Below the pieces are notes generated by a model, which ran no database searches, had not been told where the DNA came from, and saw only the letters and a list, made by a program, of their open reading frames with translations. From Ovoidimarina sp963698645 (GTDB taxonomy: Bacteria; Pseudomonadota; Alphaproteobacteria; Rhodobacterales; Rhodobacteraceae), in NCBI GenBank assembly GCA_963698645.1, contig CAVORP010000009.1, positions 62,001 through 126,000 on the forward strand: DNA of 64,000 nucleotides. Direction: 5' to 3'. Of the stretch, positions 53,026 through 62,116 are shown one piece after another. A program made the position numbers and the translations under genes. Position 1 is the stretch's first letter; each line of letters starts with the position of its first letter.

Positions 53026-54332
53026 GCGCACCTGTCAAGAACACCCTTCTGTTCCTCGCCGTGTTCGGGCTGATCGCCCATACCGGTTTCACCTCGAGCT
53101 GGAACGTCGCCCTTGCCATCGTCAACATGGGCCTGATCAGCGGGATCATGGCGCTGGGCGTGAACATGCAATGGGGCTACGCGGGCCTGTTCAACGTCGG
53201 CGTCATGGGCTTCGTGGCGCTCGGCGGCTTGGGCGCTGTCCTGATTTCGATGCCGCCCGTGGGCGAGGCATGGGCGGCGGGTGGTATCCGCGTGCTTCTG
53301 GGTCTGGTCATGGGGGCCGCGACGATCGTGGGCGCGATCCTGTTCTGGTCGCGCATGGGGGCGGGGCTGATCCGCAACCTCGGTATGATCGCGATCCTCG
53401 TGGGCGGGTTCTTTCTGTTCCGCTGGGTGTTCGATGGCGGCGTGCAGGCGGTGGAGGCGGTCAGCCCGGCCTCGACCGGGTATCTGGGCGGTCTGGGCCT
53501 GCCAGTGGTGCTGTCATGGCCCGTGGGCGGGCTTCTGGCGGCGGGGGCCGCGTGGATCGTGGGCAAGACAGCACTTGGACTGCGCTCCGACTACCTCGCC
53601 ATCGCGACGCTGGGGATCGCCGAGATCATCATCGCGATCCTGAAGAACGAGGATTGGCTGTCGCGCGGCGTGAAGAACGTGATCGGGGTGCCGCGCCCCC
53701 TCGTCGTGCCCTACGAGATCGATCTGCAAAGCAATCCCGCCTTTGTCGAGCGCATGGTGAACTGGGGCTATGACCCCGTGACCGCCTCGTCCATCGTGGT
53801 CAAGCTGCTTTACGGCGGGCTGTTCCTTGCCGTCCTTCTGATCCTGTTGTGGATGGCGCAGGCGGCGCTGAATTCGCCATGGGGCCGGATGATGCGGGCC
53901 ATTCGCGACAACGAGGTGTCGGCGGAGGCGATGGGCAAGGACGTGACAGGCCGGCATTTGCAGATCTTCATCCTCGGATCCGCCATCTGCGGGCTTGCGG
54001 GCGCGATGATGACCACGCTGGACGGGCAGTTGACGCCGGGCACCTATCAGCCGCTGCGCTTTACGTTCCTGATCTGGGTGATGGTGATCGTTGGCGGGTC
54101 GGGCAACAATTTCGGCGCGGTGCTGGGCGGTTTCCTGATCTGGTATCTTTGGGTTCAGGTGGAGCCAGCGGGGCTTTGGCTGATGGATCTGATCACCTCC
54201 GGCATGGCCGACGGCACCTGGCTCAAGGGACATCTGCAGGATGCGGCGGCGCATATGCGGCTTCTGACCATGGGGGTGATCCTGCTTCTGGTCCTGCGGT
54301 TCAGCCCGCGCGGGCTGATCCCAGAGCGGTAA
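53022..54332 (+). CDS. livM: Branched-chain amino acid ABC transporter permease LivM
   Basis: A 436-residue permease with about ten hydrophobic segments. It has GLISGIMALGVNMQWGYAGLFNVG near the start, LGLRSDYLAIATLGIAEI, the EAA-like MMRAIRDNEVSAEAMGKD, and VMVIVGGSGNNFGAVLGGF. The tail FSPRGLIPER is typical. It ends the operon and overlaps the convergent Hint gene by 32 bases. Confidence 0.94.
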   Translation: MSAPVKNTLLFLAVFGLIAHTGFTSSWNVALAIVNMGLISGIMALGVNMQWGYAGLFNVGVMGFVALGGLGAVLISMPPVGEAWAAGGIRVLLGLVMGAATIVGAILFWSRMGAGLIRNLGMIAILVGGFFLFRWVFDGGVQAVEAVSPASTGYLGGLGLPVVLSWPVGGLLAAGAAWIVGKTALGLRSDYLAIATLGIAEIIIAILKNEDWLSRGVKNVIGVPRPLVVPYEIDLQSNPAFVERMVNWGYDPVTASSIVVKLLYGGLFLAVLLILLWMAQAALNSPWGRMMRAIRDNEVSAEAMGKDVTGRHLQIFILGSAICGLAGAMMTTLDGQLTPGTYQPLRFTFLIWVMVIVGGSGNNFGAVLGGFLIWYLWVQVEPAGLWLMDLITSGMADGTWLKGHLQDAAAHMRLLTMGVILLLVLRFSPRGLIPER

Positions 54333-54969
54333 CCGGCAGGTCCGCCCCGAGGTTGCGGGTGGCAATCCAGGTTTCGCGCGCCTCGAGCACCGGGACGCCG
54401 CGGTGGTAGCCACCGGCAAGGGCCGCGACCGGCACCTGCGGCAGGGCGGCGCGCAACTCCGCCTGCGCATTGCGGGGCAGGAGCGCGCGGATCGGGTCGG
54501 TGAGCGGCAGGCCTTCCAGCCCGATACCCCCCGCGCAGATCAACGTGAAATGCCGAAAGACCGGTAGAAAGACGGGTACAGGGACCTGCCGGACATGGAC
54601 CCCCGGCAGGTGCGTGAGATCGCCCGCGCGCATCAGCGCCGAAGGGGCGCCCACGAGCGGGGTCAGAACCGGATGTTCGAGGGAAATGTATTGATCAGGG
54701 GCCAGCGTCAGCGTCTGTTCCGGGCCCGCGGGGCCCAGTGCACCAGCCTCGATGATAACGGTCTCCGGTACCGAAAGGGCGATGACGCCAAGGATCGTGG
54801 CCACACGGCCATCGGGCCGCAGGACCTCCATGCCCGGTAGAAGTTCATCGGCGCGGCGCAGACCGGTACGGACCGTCCGAACCGGCGTGGCGGCGTCAAG
54901 CCCCGGCAGGCCCGGGCGCTGATCCGGCTGGGGGATTTCCGCATGATCGAGAATGATCGGCACGCGCAT
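54301..54969 (-). CDS. Hint-domain-like protein without catalytic cysteine
   Basis: A 222-residue protein resembling the short Hint (hedgehog/intein) proteins common in Rhodobacteraceae. It has PVRTVRTGLRRADELLPGME at the entry of the fold, then TLAPDQYISLEHPVLTPLVG, a degenerate form of the block with His found in such proteins, and a C-terminal arm. The usual first-position Cys is not present, so autoprocessing is unlikely. AAAGG precedes ATG 54969. It lies next to a second Hint gene in the same direction. Confidence 0.6.
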   Translation of the reverse strand: MRVPIILDHAEIPQPDQRPGLPGLDAATPVRTVRTGLRRADELLPGMEVLRPDGRVATILGVIALSVPETVIIEAGALGPAGPEQTLTLAPDQYISLEHPVLTPLVGAPSALMRAGDLTHLPGVHVRQVPVPVFLPVFRHFTLICAGGIGLEGLPLTDPIRALLPRNAQAELRAALPQVPVAALAGGYHRGVPVLEARETWIATRNLGADLPVTALGSARAG

Positions 54970-55211
54970 TGACCTTTCCGTTTCGCGACGGAAATTTCCG
55001 CGACAGACGTTCACATCCGATTTACGTAAACAGGGGAAAAACCTTCAGTTTTAATAGATTTCTTCCGGTTGTCTCGCGACACAGAAAGCGGTCCCGCCGA
55101 TTTCGGGAAGGAACCAACTCAGCCGGCTTCATGGCCCCCGGACGCCGCCGCTGGCCGCATTTGCGACGGCTGACATGGAGCATGTGACCCGAAGCGCGGG
55201 CCCTGTCCGGC

Positions 55212-56408
55212 CTAGCGGGTGGCCGGATGGGTCTCCGCGTTCAGTTCGGGGAAGATCTCGAGCACTTCGGCCCGCCGCGCGATATCGCCGCTCTGACGCA
55301 GCAACTCGCCGGGGTGGAACGCTTCGGTCCAGACGCCGTTGGCCTCGATCATCTCGTGCTGGTCGAACAGCAGGTGGACATAGGTGACGCCCAGTGCGTC
55401 GACCTCGAACACCCCGCGCGACCCCAGAAGGCTGCGCGCGCTGACCAGCCGGTCCTCTGTCGAGACTCCTTCGATGGGCGCGTCCTTGCCCAGCAGCAGC
55501 CGATGGTTCGGCGCCAGCGCCAGATCGGCTTCGGGGAGACCGTTTCCGAGGGCGCCCTTGCGGATCACCACGGGGCGCAGCTGCGGGCGGTCGCGCAGGG
55601 TCGACCAGTCGAGATCGGAACGAGCGATCCAGCGCACCTTTTGCAGGCCGTGATCGCGGGTCATCACCTCGTCGCCCACCGAAAGCAACTCGGCCGGACG
55701 CAGGCCGTCCGCCGTGGCCACCGCCATGCGCCCGATGGAGTTCTTGCGCCCCGGCATCGGCTGTTGCACCGGTTCCAGTGTGCGCGACGTGATCCGACGC
55801 GGCGTGACGGCAGCCTTGATGCCAAAGGCGGGACGGATGATCCGCGCCGATGGTGGTGTGATCGTCGGCGCGTCAGCCGTGTCCGAAAGGGTCACGCGGA
55901 GAATCTTTCCTTCGAAGAACGGCGCAAGCCCCCCTTCGGCGGCGCCAAATGTCAGCGAACTGCCGCCCGCCGCCGCGATGCTCGCCCGCAACGGGACCGG
56001 CGCCACGAAGGCATGGACGGGATTGCCGGGATCGGCGTTGAGCCGGTCGCAATTCACCACGGTAAAGCGCCCGCCCTCGCCCATCATCCAGGACAGCGTG
56101 ATCTGAATCCGCTCGCCCTTGTCCACAAGCCCTTCGGGCGAGGAAAGACGCAGCGGCATCCCGGAGCGGTCGGTGCTGCACAGGCGGATCGCACCGGACT
56201 GGCCCATGGTGATGGTGAAGCCGTTGGTATCGCGCCCCGGCACGCCGTGGCTCAGGATCGTGCCCCGGTGCATCGCCTCGGGCGTGACGACCAGTTCAAG
56301 CGCGCCGGCGCGCAGGGCACGGCCGGCTTCCGGCACCGCCTCGGCAAACAGACTTCTTCCATCGAATTTGGCGTCGTCGCCGAATTCCCAAGCCGCGAAT
56401 CTAGGCAT
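55212..56408 (-). CDS. Hint-domain protein with N-terminal lectin/laminin-G-like region
   Basis: A 398-residue protein. Residues about 10-180 form a beta-rich region (TNGFTITMGQSGAIRLC, RIQITLSWMMGEGGRFTVVN) like LamG/jelly-roll folds. Residues about 225-380 are a Hint domain: MAVATADGLRPAELLSVGDE, VMTRDHGLQKVRWIARSDL, LALAPNHRLLLGKDA (the NHR block) and VTYVHLLFDQHEMIEANGVW. The catalytic N-terminal Cys is replaced (the domain starts near NSIG), so it may not self-cleave. Such genes are often surface or calcium-related proteins in this family. Confidence 0.78.
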   Translation of the reverse strand: MPRFAAWEFGDDAKFDGRSLFAEAVPEAGRALRAGALELVVTPEAMHRGTILSHGVPGRDTNGFTITMGQSGAIRLCSTDRSGMPLRLSSPEGLVDKGERIQITLSWMMGEGGRFTVVNCDRLNADPGNPVHAFVAPVPLRASIAAAGGSSLTFGAAEGGLAPFFEGKILRVTLSDTADAPTITPPSARIIRPAFGIKAAVTPRRITSRTLEPVQQPMPGRKNSIGRMAVATADGLRPAELLSVGDEVMTRDHGLQKVRWIARSDLDWSTLRDRPQLRPVVIRKGALGNGLPEADLALAPNHRLLLGKDAPIEGVSTEDRLVSARSLLGSRGVFEVDALGVTYVHLLFDQHEMIEANGVWTEAFHPGELLRQSGDIARRAEVLEIFPELNAETHPATR

Positions 56409-56987
56409 TCATTGGCCCCCATTTAACCGCGCCGCCCGTTGGGACCGGGCCTGCGCCTTACCTTTTACATGTCGACCCTTTGGCCAGTTTTCCGGCCGGT
56501 CCGTTGGTGTGAGCGGGACCGACGCAAGGCGAGAGGCTTGCTCATCGCCAAATGCGCCGGTCCAGTCGGACCGCATCCTCTCCCCCACGAAGAGGTTGCC
56601 GCCCGAAGCGACCTCGGACCCAGTCACCGAGATCTCCCCCACGACGGACAAGGTACGGAATTGCGCGGCGGCACGGAAAGAAAAAAGGCAGGAATGTGGC
56701 CAGTTCCGGGCAAGAGGATGGCACAGGCGGTCGGGCATTGCGGGAGATGGCGGCGGGAATCGGGGGCTATTGTCTTGCCAAGATCAACAATATTCGCGAA
56801 CGGAAATAATTGTTGCCACTCTTGGCCGTAGTTGCGGGTAATTTCGCGGATTTCTTGGGCAGGATGGGGATATCGCTGCGTTGAGCCGTCCGGCCGCGCC
56901 CGTTTCGCCGATGGCGACAGTTAACCACGAAATCTGGTGCTGCTTCGCGCTTTGGAACAGTGATGCGACACCACGTGATTCGCCCGC
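56409..56987. other. Intergenic region between the Hint gene and modC
   Basis: About 580 bases with several overlapping open frames in both directions, but none has a clear start signal, family motif or consistent codon use. A minus-strand frame ending at 56409 (GGNLFVGERMRSDWTGAFGD) is the most protein-like and lies directly upstream of the Hint gene. AT-rich DNA at 56780-56820 and 56915-56935 may hold promoters. I assign no gene. Confidence 0.4.
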
Positions 56988-57989
56988 TCAGCGCAGATGC
57001 GCTGCGAGGATCGACAGATAGAGCTGCGCGCCCGGCGCGGGAAGCTGTGCGGCAAGGGGGCTTGCGGGATCGAGGCGCTGGGTCAGCCGCTGGCCTGCGG
57101 TTTCGAGCAGGATGTCGGGGCCGCCCGGGCGGGGTGCGACCGACACGACGCTGGCCCGCAGGACCGCAAGGGCACCGCTTGACCCCGGCGCATCGCGCGA
57201 CAGAAGCACGCCGCCCGCGGGCAGCGCGATGGTGCGCGCATCCCCTGCCCGGCCCTGTCCCGGCAGGACAAGAGGCACGCCGCCCAGATCGAGGATCACG
57301 TGGCCGCTGTGCATCCCCGTGACCGTGACCGAGAGCCGCGCCGGCGGCACACCCCAGCCCGCGATCCGCCCGTCCGCCACGCGCAGGACACGGTCGGCCA
57401 GCTGCGTCACCTCGGAGGTGGAATGGGTCACGTAGAGCACCGGGATGCCCGATCCGGTGACCGCGCGTGCCAGATAGGGCAGGACCTGAGCCTTGGACAT
57501 GTCGTCGAGTCCCGAGACCGGTTCGTCCATGAATAGAATATCGGGGGCCGAGGCCAGGGCGCGGGCCACCGCGACGCGACGCGCCTCGCCGCCCGAGAGC
57601 GTGACGGGGTGGCGGTGCAGCAGGTCTTCGAGCCCGAGAGCGTCGGTGATGCCTTGGATCGCTGCGGGAGTCGTGCCGCGCCGGCGGGCGCCATAGGCGA
57701 TGTTGTCGGCCACGTTCAGGTGCCCGAAGAGGCGACCCTCCTGGAACACCATGCCGACACGGCGCGCCTCGGGCGGAAGTCCCCGGCGGCCCTCGGCCCA
57801 GCTTTTTTCGGCAAAACGCACCGTGCCGCGGGCACGCGGTTCCAACCCCGCCAGCATCATCAGAAGCGTGGTCTTGCCTGATCCGGATGGCCCCATGATC
57901 GCGGTCACGCCCTCCAGCGGGATCTTGCCCGCCATGGCATAGCCGGTTCCGGCCCGGGCCATCTCGAGATCGAAGCTGAGTTCAGCCAA
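56988..57989 (-). CDS. modC: Molybdate ABC transporter ATP-binding protein ModC
   Basis: A 333-residue ATPase. Walker A is GPSGSGKTT, signature LSGGEARRVAVARA, Walker B ILFMDEPVSGLDD and switch His VTHSTSEV. The C-terminal third (VTVTGMHSGHVILDLGGVPL) matches a molybdate-binding TOBE domain. It takes up molybdate for molybdenum cofactor enzymes. Its start overlaps modB by eight bases. Confidence 0.94.
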   Translation of the reverse strand: MAELSFDLEMARAGTGYAMAGKIPLEGVTAIMGPSGSGKTTLLMMLAGLEPRARGTVRFAEKSWAEGRRGLPPEARRVGMVFQEGRLFGHLNVADNIAYGARRRGTTPAAIQGITDALGLEDLLHRHPVTLSGGEARRVAVARALASAPDILFMDEPVSGLDDMSKAQVLPYLARAVTGSGIPVLYVTHSTSEVTQLADRVLRVADGRIAGWGVPPARLSVTVTGMHSGHVILDLGGVPLVLPGQGRAGDARTIALPAGGVLLSRDAPGSSGALAVLRASVVSVAPRPGGPDILLETAGQRLTQRLDPASPLAAQLPAPGAQLYLSILAAHLR

Positions 57990-58653
57990 GGGGACGCACC
58001 CCCTTGCCGTTCAGCACATAGACCGCGAGAAGGACGAGGAAGGAAAACACCAGAAGCCCCGCCGACAGGATGTGGGCCGTCTGGTAGTCCAGCGTTTCGA
58101 CAGCGGTGAAGATCTCGATCGCGATGACCCGGGTTTCGCCGGGAATGTTGCCGCCCACCATGAGGACCACGCCGAATTCGCCCATCGTATGGGCGAAGGT
58201 CAGGACCGCGGCAGTCAGGACCCCGCGTCGCGCCAGAGGCAGAGCGATGGTGCGGAACGCGTCCCACCCCGAAGCGCCCAATGTGCGCGCGGCCTGAAGC
58301 GCGCCGTGGCCGAGGCCGGCGAAGGCGGTCTGCATCGGCTGGATCGCGAAGGGCAGCGAGTAGAGGCAGGAGGCCAGCACCAGGCCTATGAAGTTGAACG
58401 TCAGCGTCTCGCCCGTAAGCCGCAGCCAGAACGCGCCGATCGGGGCGGAGGGGCTGAGCAGGATCAGAAGGTAGAAGCCCAGAACCGTGGGCGGCAGGAC
58501 CAGCGGCAGGGTGGTGATCGCCTCGACCACGGGCCGCAGGGGCGAGCGGGTGGTGGCCAGCCACCATGCCAGCGGCATTCCCAGAACCAGAAGGATCAGC
58601 GTGGTCATTCCCGCCAGTTGCAGGGTCAGCCAGATCGCGGGCCAGATCGTCAT
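57982..58653 (-). CDS. modB: Molybdate ABC transporter permease ModB
   Basis: A 223-residue permease with five to six hydrophobic segments. It has TTLPLVLPPTVLGFYLL, a hallmark of ModB, and the EAA loop AARTLGASGWDAFRTIALPLARRG. FAHTMGEFGVVLMVGGNIPG follows. It lies between modA and modC with overlaps on both sides (modA stop at 58650, ATGA). Confidence 0.95.
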   Translation of the reverse strand: MTIWPAIWLTLQLAGMTTLILLVLGMPLAWWLATTRSPLRPVVEAITTLPLVLPPTVLGFYLLILLSPSAPIGAFWLRLTGETLTFNFIGLVLASCLYSLPFAIQPMQTAFAGLGHGALQAARTLGASGWDAFRTIALPLARRGVLTAAVLTFAHTMGEFGVVLMVGGNIPGETRVIAIEIFTAVETLDYQTAHILSAGLLVFSFLVLLAVYVLNGKGVRPLG

Positions 58654-59377
58654 TCCGGCACCTCGTATCCGGCGGCTTCGATCAGCGCGCGGCCTTCCGG
58701 CGCGTCGAGAAAGGCATAGAAGCCCGCAGCGGCGGGATTTTCGGCACCGCGCCGCAGAAGAACGGCGTCCTGCCGCACCGGTGCGTGCCGCCCGGCCATG
58801 GGAGTGACGGTGACGTCCGCGCCCAGATCGGGCACCTGCGAGAGCGCCAGAAAGGCCAGATCGGCATTGCCGGTGACAAAGATGCTGGCCACCTGGCCCA
58901 CGCTGTCGCCAAAGACCGGGTCGATGCCTTCCGTCCCGAGGCCCAGATCGTCAAGCGCCTGGCGGGCGGCAAGCCCGTAGGGCGCGACGGCGGGGTCGGC
59001 CATGGCGACGCGCCGCCCCGCAAGATCCTGCGGCAGGGTCACGGGCGCGCGCGAGACCAGCACAAGCTGGCCCAGGGCATAGGTGCTGCCGCTGTGCCAC
59101 CAGCCCGCGCTGCTCGAGCGCGGCGGGCCGGACGTCATCGGCCGCAAGGAAGACATCGAAGGGCGCGCCGGTCACGATCTGCGCGAAGAGGCGCCCGGTG
59201 GAGCCATGGGCCAAGCCGGATATCGAAGCCCGAGCCCGCCTCATAGGCCGTCTCGAGCGCGCGCGCAGTCGTCAGGAAATTCGCCGCCACCGCCACGGTC
59301 GCATCGGCGGCCAGCGCCGGACCTGTCACCAGCGCGGCGCCTGCCAGAACCTTGAGATATGTCGCCACGCGCCGCAT
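58650..59377 (-). pseudogene. modA: Molybdate-binding protein ModA, frameshifted twice
   Basis: ATG 59377 opens a signal peptide and VAVAANFLTTARALETAYEA, then GSGFDIRL. There the frame is lost. The next segment, AHGSTGRLFAQIVTGAPFDV (then FLAADDVRPAALEQRGLV), is one base on. After a second break, GSTYALGQLVLVSRAP and the C-terminal half run to 58650. Removing one base at 59213-59214 (CTTGGCC on the gene strand) and one near 59094-59098 gives a normal 241-residue periplasmic binding protein. Conserved ligand residues lie in the N-terminal SGFDI and GAPFDVFLAAD regions. Without repair, molybdate uptake by this system would fail. Confidence 0.87.
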
Positions 59378-59436
59378 GGGCGGCATATGACCCCTGCCCC
59401 CGTGGATTTGCAAGCGCGCGCGGGCATTTGCCCGGG

Positions 59437-59958
59437 TCAGCGCACCGTCAGGACACTACACTCGGCATGCTGGACGACCTTGTTCGAGACGCTGCCCAGA
59501 ACGAGGCCGCGCAGCCGGCCCAGACCGCGCCGCCCGATCACGATCATATCGGCATCGATGTCATCGGCCGCATCCAGGATCCCGTCGCCATAGTCGCCGT
59601 CGCGCAAGAGCGTCTTGACGTTCTTGGCCCCCGCCTCTGTCGCCGCCCGCTGCGCGATACGCAGAACGTATTCACCGATCTCCGCCACTGCCCGGGCCCG
59701 GTCCGCCTCGGGGTGGTCGAGGAATTCGGCCATGGTGGGCGGCATGTTCAGGCTGTCGGGAATGACCCGCTTGGCGGTATGGGCGATGACATGTTCGACC
59801 TCTGCCATCCGCGCCATCTCGTCCGCCGCGCTGCCATGCATCAGGACATGCACGATCGTCAGGTCCCAGCCCATCTTGGCCGAGATCTGGGCCGCGAGGG
59901 CCAATGCCTTTTGCCCGTTATCGGAGCCGTCCTGCGCCACGAGTATCTTTTGAGCCAT
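59437..59958 (-). CDS. Universal stress protein (UspA family)
   Basis: A 173-residue Usp with the ATP-binding signature IVIGRRGLGRLRGLVLGSVS (Gx2Gx9GS) near the C-terminus and the N-terminal ILVAQDGSDNGQKAL. It carries an insertion with MARMAEVEHVIAHTAKRV. Its stress role is not specific. It is monocistronic, upstream of modA in the same direction with a 59-base gap. Confidence 0.9.
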   Translation of the reverse strand: MAQKILVAQDGSDNGQKALALAAQISAKMGWDLTIVHVLMHGSAADEMARMAEVEHVIAHTAKRVIPDSLNMPPTMAEFLDHPEADRARAVAEIGEYVLRIAQRAATEAGAKNVKTLLRDGDYGDGILDAADDIDADMIVIGRRGLGRLRGLVLGSVSNKVVQHAECSVLTVR

Positions 59959-60125
59959 GGTTTCCCCCTCTCGTCCTCTAGGGGCACTCTATCGGGCCGG
60001 GGATGGCGGCGTCTTGACCGGCGTCAATTCAGCGGGAGATGGCAGGTGGCGGTCAGGCCCTCCCGACCCTTGCGGCAAGCTGCATATCGGGATCAGAACC
60101 TCCGCGCCCCGGCATGGCCGGGGAT

Positions 60126-60212
60126 TGGTGCCCGAGGCGAGACTTCGAACTCGCACGTTGTTGCCAACGGGGGATTTTGAATCCCCTGCGTCTACCATTC
60201 CGCCACTCGGGC
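60126..60212 (-). tRNA. tRNA-Leu (anticodon CAA)
   Basis: An 87-base tRNA with a class II long variable arm. The acceptor arms GCCCGAG (60206-60212) and CTCGGGC (60130-60136) pair. The anticodon stem GGGGA/TCCCC encloses loop TTCAAAA with anticodon CAA. The variable arm contains CCGTTGGCAACAACG, and the T-loop is GAGTTCGAAGTCTC. The 3' CCA is encoded. Confidence 0.97.
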
Positions 60213-60593
60213 CACCTTGCAGGAAACAGGACCCCGGTAGCTGGTCCTGCTGCCCAAGATCCCTGCCCGCCGTCAGCCCCCGTCTCCGGAAGGATCGGAG
60301 CCTTTGGCGACCGGACCCGGTCAGATCTCTCGGTGCAAAATCGCTTCTATCAAAAATCATGACAGCGTCCAGTTCTTAAGCGCCGAAAAACGCGGCCCGT
60401 GCCAAGGTGCGGCCCCCATGGCCGGGAATGAGCGAGAGATTTCCCTTTGTCTTTGGGCTGGCCGGGCGATTCCCCGCCTGTTTCGCAAGGGGCGGCAGAG
60501 GGGATTTGTGCTCTGCCCGCTGGCATCGTATCCCGACCTGTCAGCGCCGGCGTCGGAACCGGTGCAGACTCCAAATTAGGGATAGATGGATCG
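60213..60593. other. Intergenic region upstream of the transglutaminase-like gene
   Basis: About 380 bases holding the tRNA promoter (minus strand) and presumably the promoter of the peptidase gene. Overlapping open frames are Arg/Pro-rich shadows without a start signal. No specific site is clear. Confidence 0.45.
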
Positions 60594-61199
60594 ATGAGAT
60601 TTCTGCCAGAACTGCTTGCGATCGCCGTGGCCGCGATTCTGATTGTCGGACCCACGAGTGCCGAGGCTCAGGGACAGGCTTTTCTGGTCGCGCAGCGGGC
60701 TGCACCGCAGCCTCCGGGGTCGGCGGGCCTTTGTGGCAAATACTCTTGGGCCTGTGCCCGGACGGGCGCCTCCGTTTCCAGTGAGGCCACGGCCCTTCAG
60801 CTTGCCCGCAAGATCAACGCGAAGGTCAATCGCGGAACCCGCCATATGGAGGACCGCGCGCAATATGGCCGGGAAGAGCATTGGGCCCTGCCCACGGCAC
60901 GCGGCGGCGATTGCGAGGACTTTGTCCTTTTGAAGAAGAAGATGCTGGTGGAAGCGGGTGTCGCGTCCGAGGCACTGTTGATCGCGACGGTCCTTGACCG
61001 GGACATGAACAGCCATGCGGTGCTGGTGTTCCGGACCCGGGGCGGCGATCTGATCCTCGACAACCTGACCAACAAGATCCTGCCATGGAGCAAGACAGGC
61101 TATACGTTCCTCAAGCTGCAAAACCCCGCATCGCTTGGGAAGTGGGATGCGGTCATGGCCGGCGGCATTCTTGTCGAGCGTCCGACGGCATCGAACTAG
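60594..61199 (+). CDS. Transglutaminase-like cysteine peptidase (BTLCP family)
   Basis: A 201-residue secreted protein. A signal peptide (RFLPELLAIAVAAILIVGPT) is followed by the BTLCP catalytic domain: Cys107 in RGGDCEDFVLLKK, His141 in DMNSHAVLVF and Asp156 in LILDNL, a complete triad. The founder family acts on adhesins (LapG-like cleavage controlled by c-di-GMP), so a role in surface adhesion is possible. No LapD partner is seen here. Confidence 0.88.
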   Translation: MRFLPELLAIAVAAILIVGPTSAEAQGQAFLVAQRAAPQPPGSAGLCGKYSWACARTGASVSSEATALQLARKINAKVNRGTRHMEDRAQYGREEHWALPTARGGDCEDFVLLKKKMLVEAGVASEALLIATVLDRDMNSHAVLVFRTRGGDLILDNLTNKILPWSKTGYTFLKLQNPASLGKWDAVMAGGILVERPTASN

Positions 61200-61230
61200 G
61201 CACCGATCCACAAAGTGGCTCCGGACGAGA

Positions 61231-61255
61231 CAAGGGCGCCCTGAGGGCGCCCTTG
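61231..61255. terminator. Bidirectional hairpin between convergent genes
   Basis: CAAGGGCGCCC (61231-61241) and GGGCGCCCTTG (61245-61255) form a perfect 11-bp stem with a 3-base loop. No strong T-run follows on either side. It separates the peptidase and the Gly-rich protein genes. Confidence 0.6.
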
Positions 61256-61300
61256 CTGGTGTCTTCGAGGCAGGTCGGAGCCCTGCCGTCGCTGGAAGCT

Positions 61301-61957
61301 CTATGACGGATCGCTTCCGCGCGGATTGATGATGACGTCGCCACCTTGTGCCGCCGCCGTTGTGGCCACCGCCACGTTGCTGCCGCCGTGACCGCCACCG
61401 CTCGTGACCGCCGCCATTGTGACCGCCGCCACCGTTATGGCCGCCACCATTGTGGCCGCCACCGTTGTGACCGCCGCCGCCATGTGACCGCCACCGTTGT
61501 GGCCGCCGCCGTTGTGACCGCCGCCATTGTGACCGCCACCGTTATGGCCGCCGCCATTGTGACCGCCACCGTTGTGGCCGCCATTCTCACCACCGTTTTC
61601 GCCGCCGTTCTCACCACCGTTCTCACCACCATTCTCGCCACCATTGCTGGCGGATCTCGGGCTGCGAACCGTGATTTCGGTTTCCTCGTCACCGTCCTTG
61701 CGGCGTCCGGTGTCGGCTGCTGATGCGGTCGCCGAGTCGGTCAGCGCGAGCGCCGCTTCCGGGCAGATCCTGAACATCGCCGCGAGAAGATCGTCATAGT
61801 CCGAGCGACGCATGACGCGGTCCAGCACATCCTGCGGTACCGCATCCGGCACGCAGAGATTATACTCCGCGGCGCTTGTTTGCACCGGGAATGAGGCCGT
61901 CAGCACCAGAAGGCTGGCTGCTGCAACGCTGGCTTTCAGTGATTTGGAATATGTCAT
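61301..61957 (-). CDS. Secreted Gly/Asn/His repeat protein
   Basis: A 218-residue protein with a signal peptide (LKASVAAASLLVLTASFPVQ). A short globular part (NLCVPDAVPQDVLDRVMRRS) with two Cys is followed by tandem repeats: six GGEN units, then GGHNG/GGGHN units. The repeats then switch abruptly to an Ala/Val/Thr-rich stretch and back to GGGHGG before a short C-terminus (VIINPRGSDPS). The Ala/Val/Thr stretch is the same DNA repeat read in another frame, so two indels may be hidden. Gly/His/Asn repeats could bind metals. GGGAAAG precedes ATG 61957. Confidence 0.72.
   Translation of the reverse strand: MTYSKSLKASVAAASLLVLTASFPVQTSAAEYNLCVPDAVPQDVLDRVMRRSDYDDLLAAMFRICPEAALALTDSATASAADTGRRKDGDEETEITVRSPRSASNGGENGGENGGENGGENGGENGGHNGGGHNGGGHNGGGHNGGGHNGGGHNGGGHMAAAVTTVAATMVAAITVAAVTMAAVTSGGGHGGSNVAVATTAAAQGGDVIINPRGSDPS
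61400..61645. repeat. Tandem trinucleotide-rich repeat array in the Gly-rich gene
   Basis: An array of units of roughly 12-15 bases built from GCCGCC, ACC and GTTGTG/CATTGTG blocks, encoding GGEN (61588-61645) and GGHNG-type (61400-61587) units. Unit boundaries slip near 61480-61484 and 61400-61405, where the reading phase changes. Such arrays expand and contract by strand slippage and are easily misassembled. Confidence 0.75.
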
Positions 61958-62019
61958 CTCTTTCCCCAATTGAGTGTGGACGGAGGTCATGCGAAGTGTT
62001 TTGAAGCATCGCCTCCCTT

Positions 62020-62040
62020 ATACATACGTATTATAATATG
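62020..62040 (-). promoter_or_regulatory. AT-rich candidate promoter of the Gly-rich gene
   Basis: On the minus strand ACATATTATAATACGTATGT contains TATAAT-like -10 sequences 65-80 bases upstream of ATG 61957. A matching -35 is not clear. Confidence 0.35.
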
Positions 62041-62116
62041 TTTGAGAGAGATGCGTTTTGATCCGCCTCAATTTCTCAAGAATAAGTCGGAAGACGCCTG
62101 CAATGGTTCGGAAGGG

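Noticed and set aside
61400..61645. CRISPR array
   Set aside because: The units are short, contiguous and in coding frame, with no unique spacers or cas genes.
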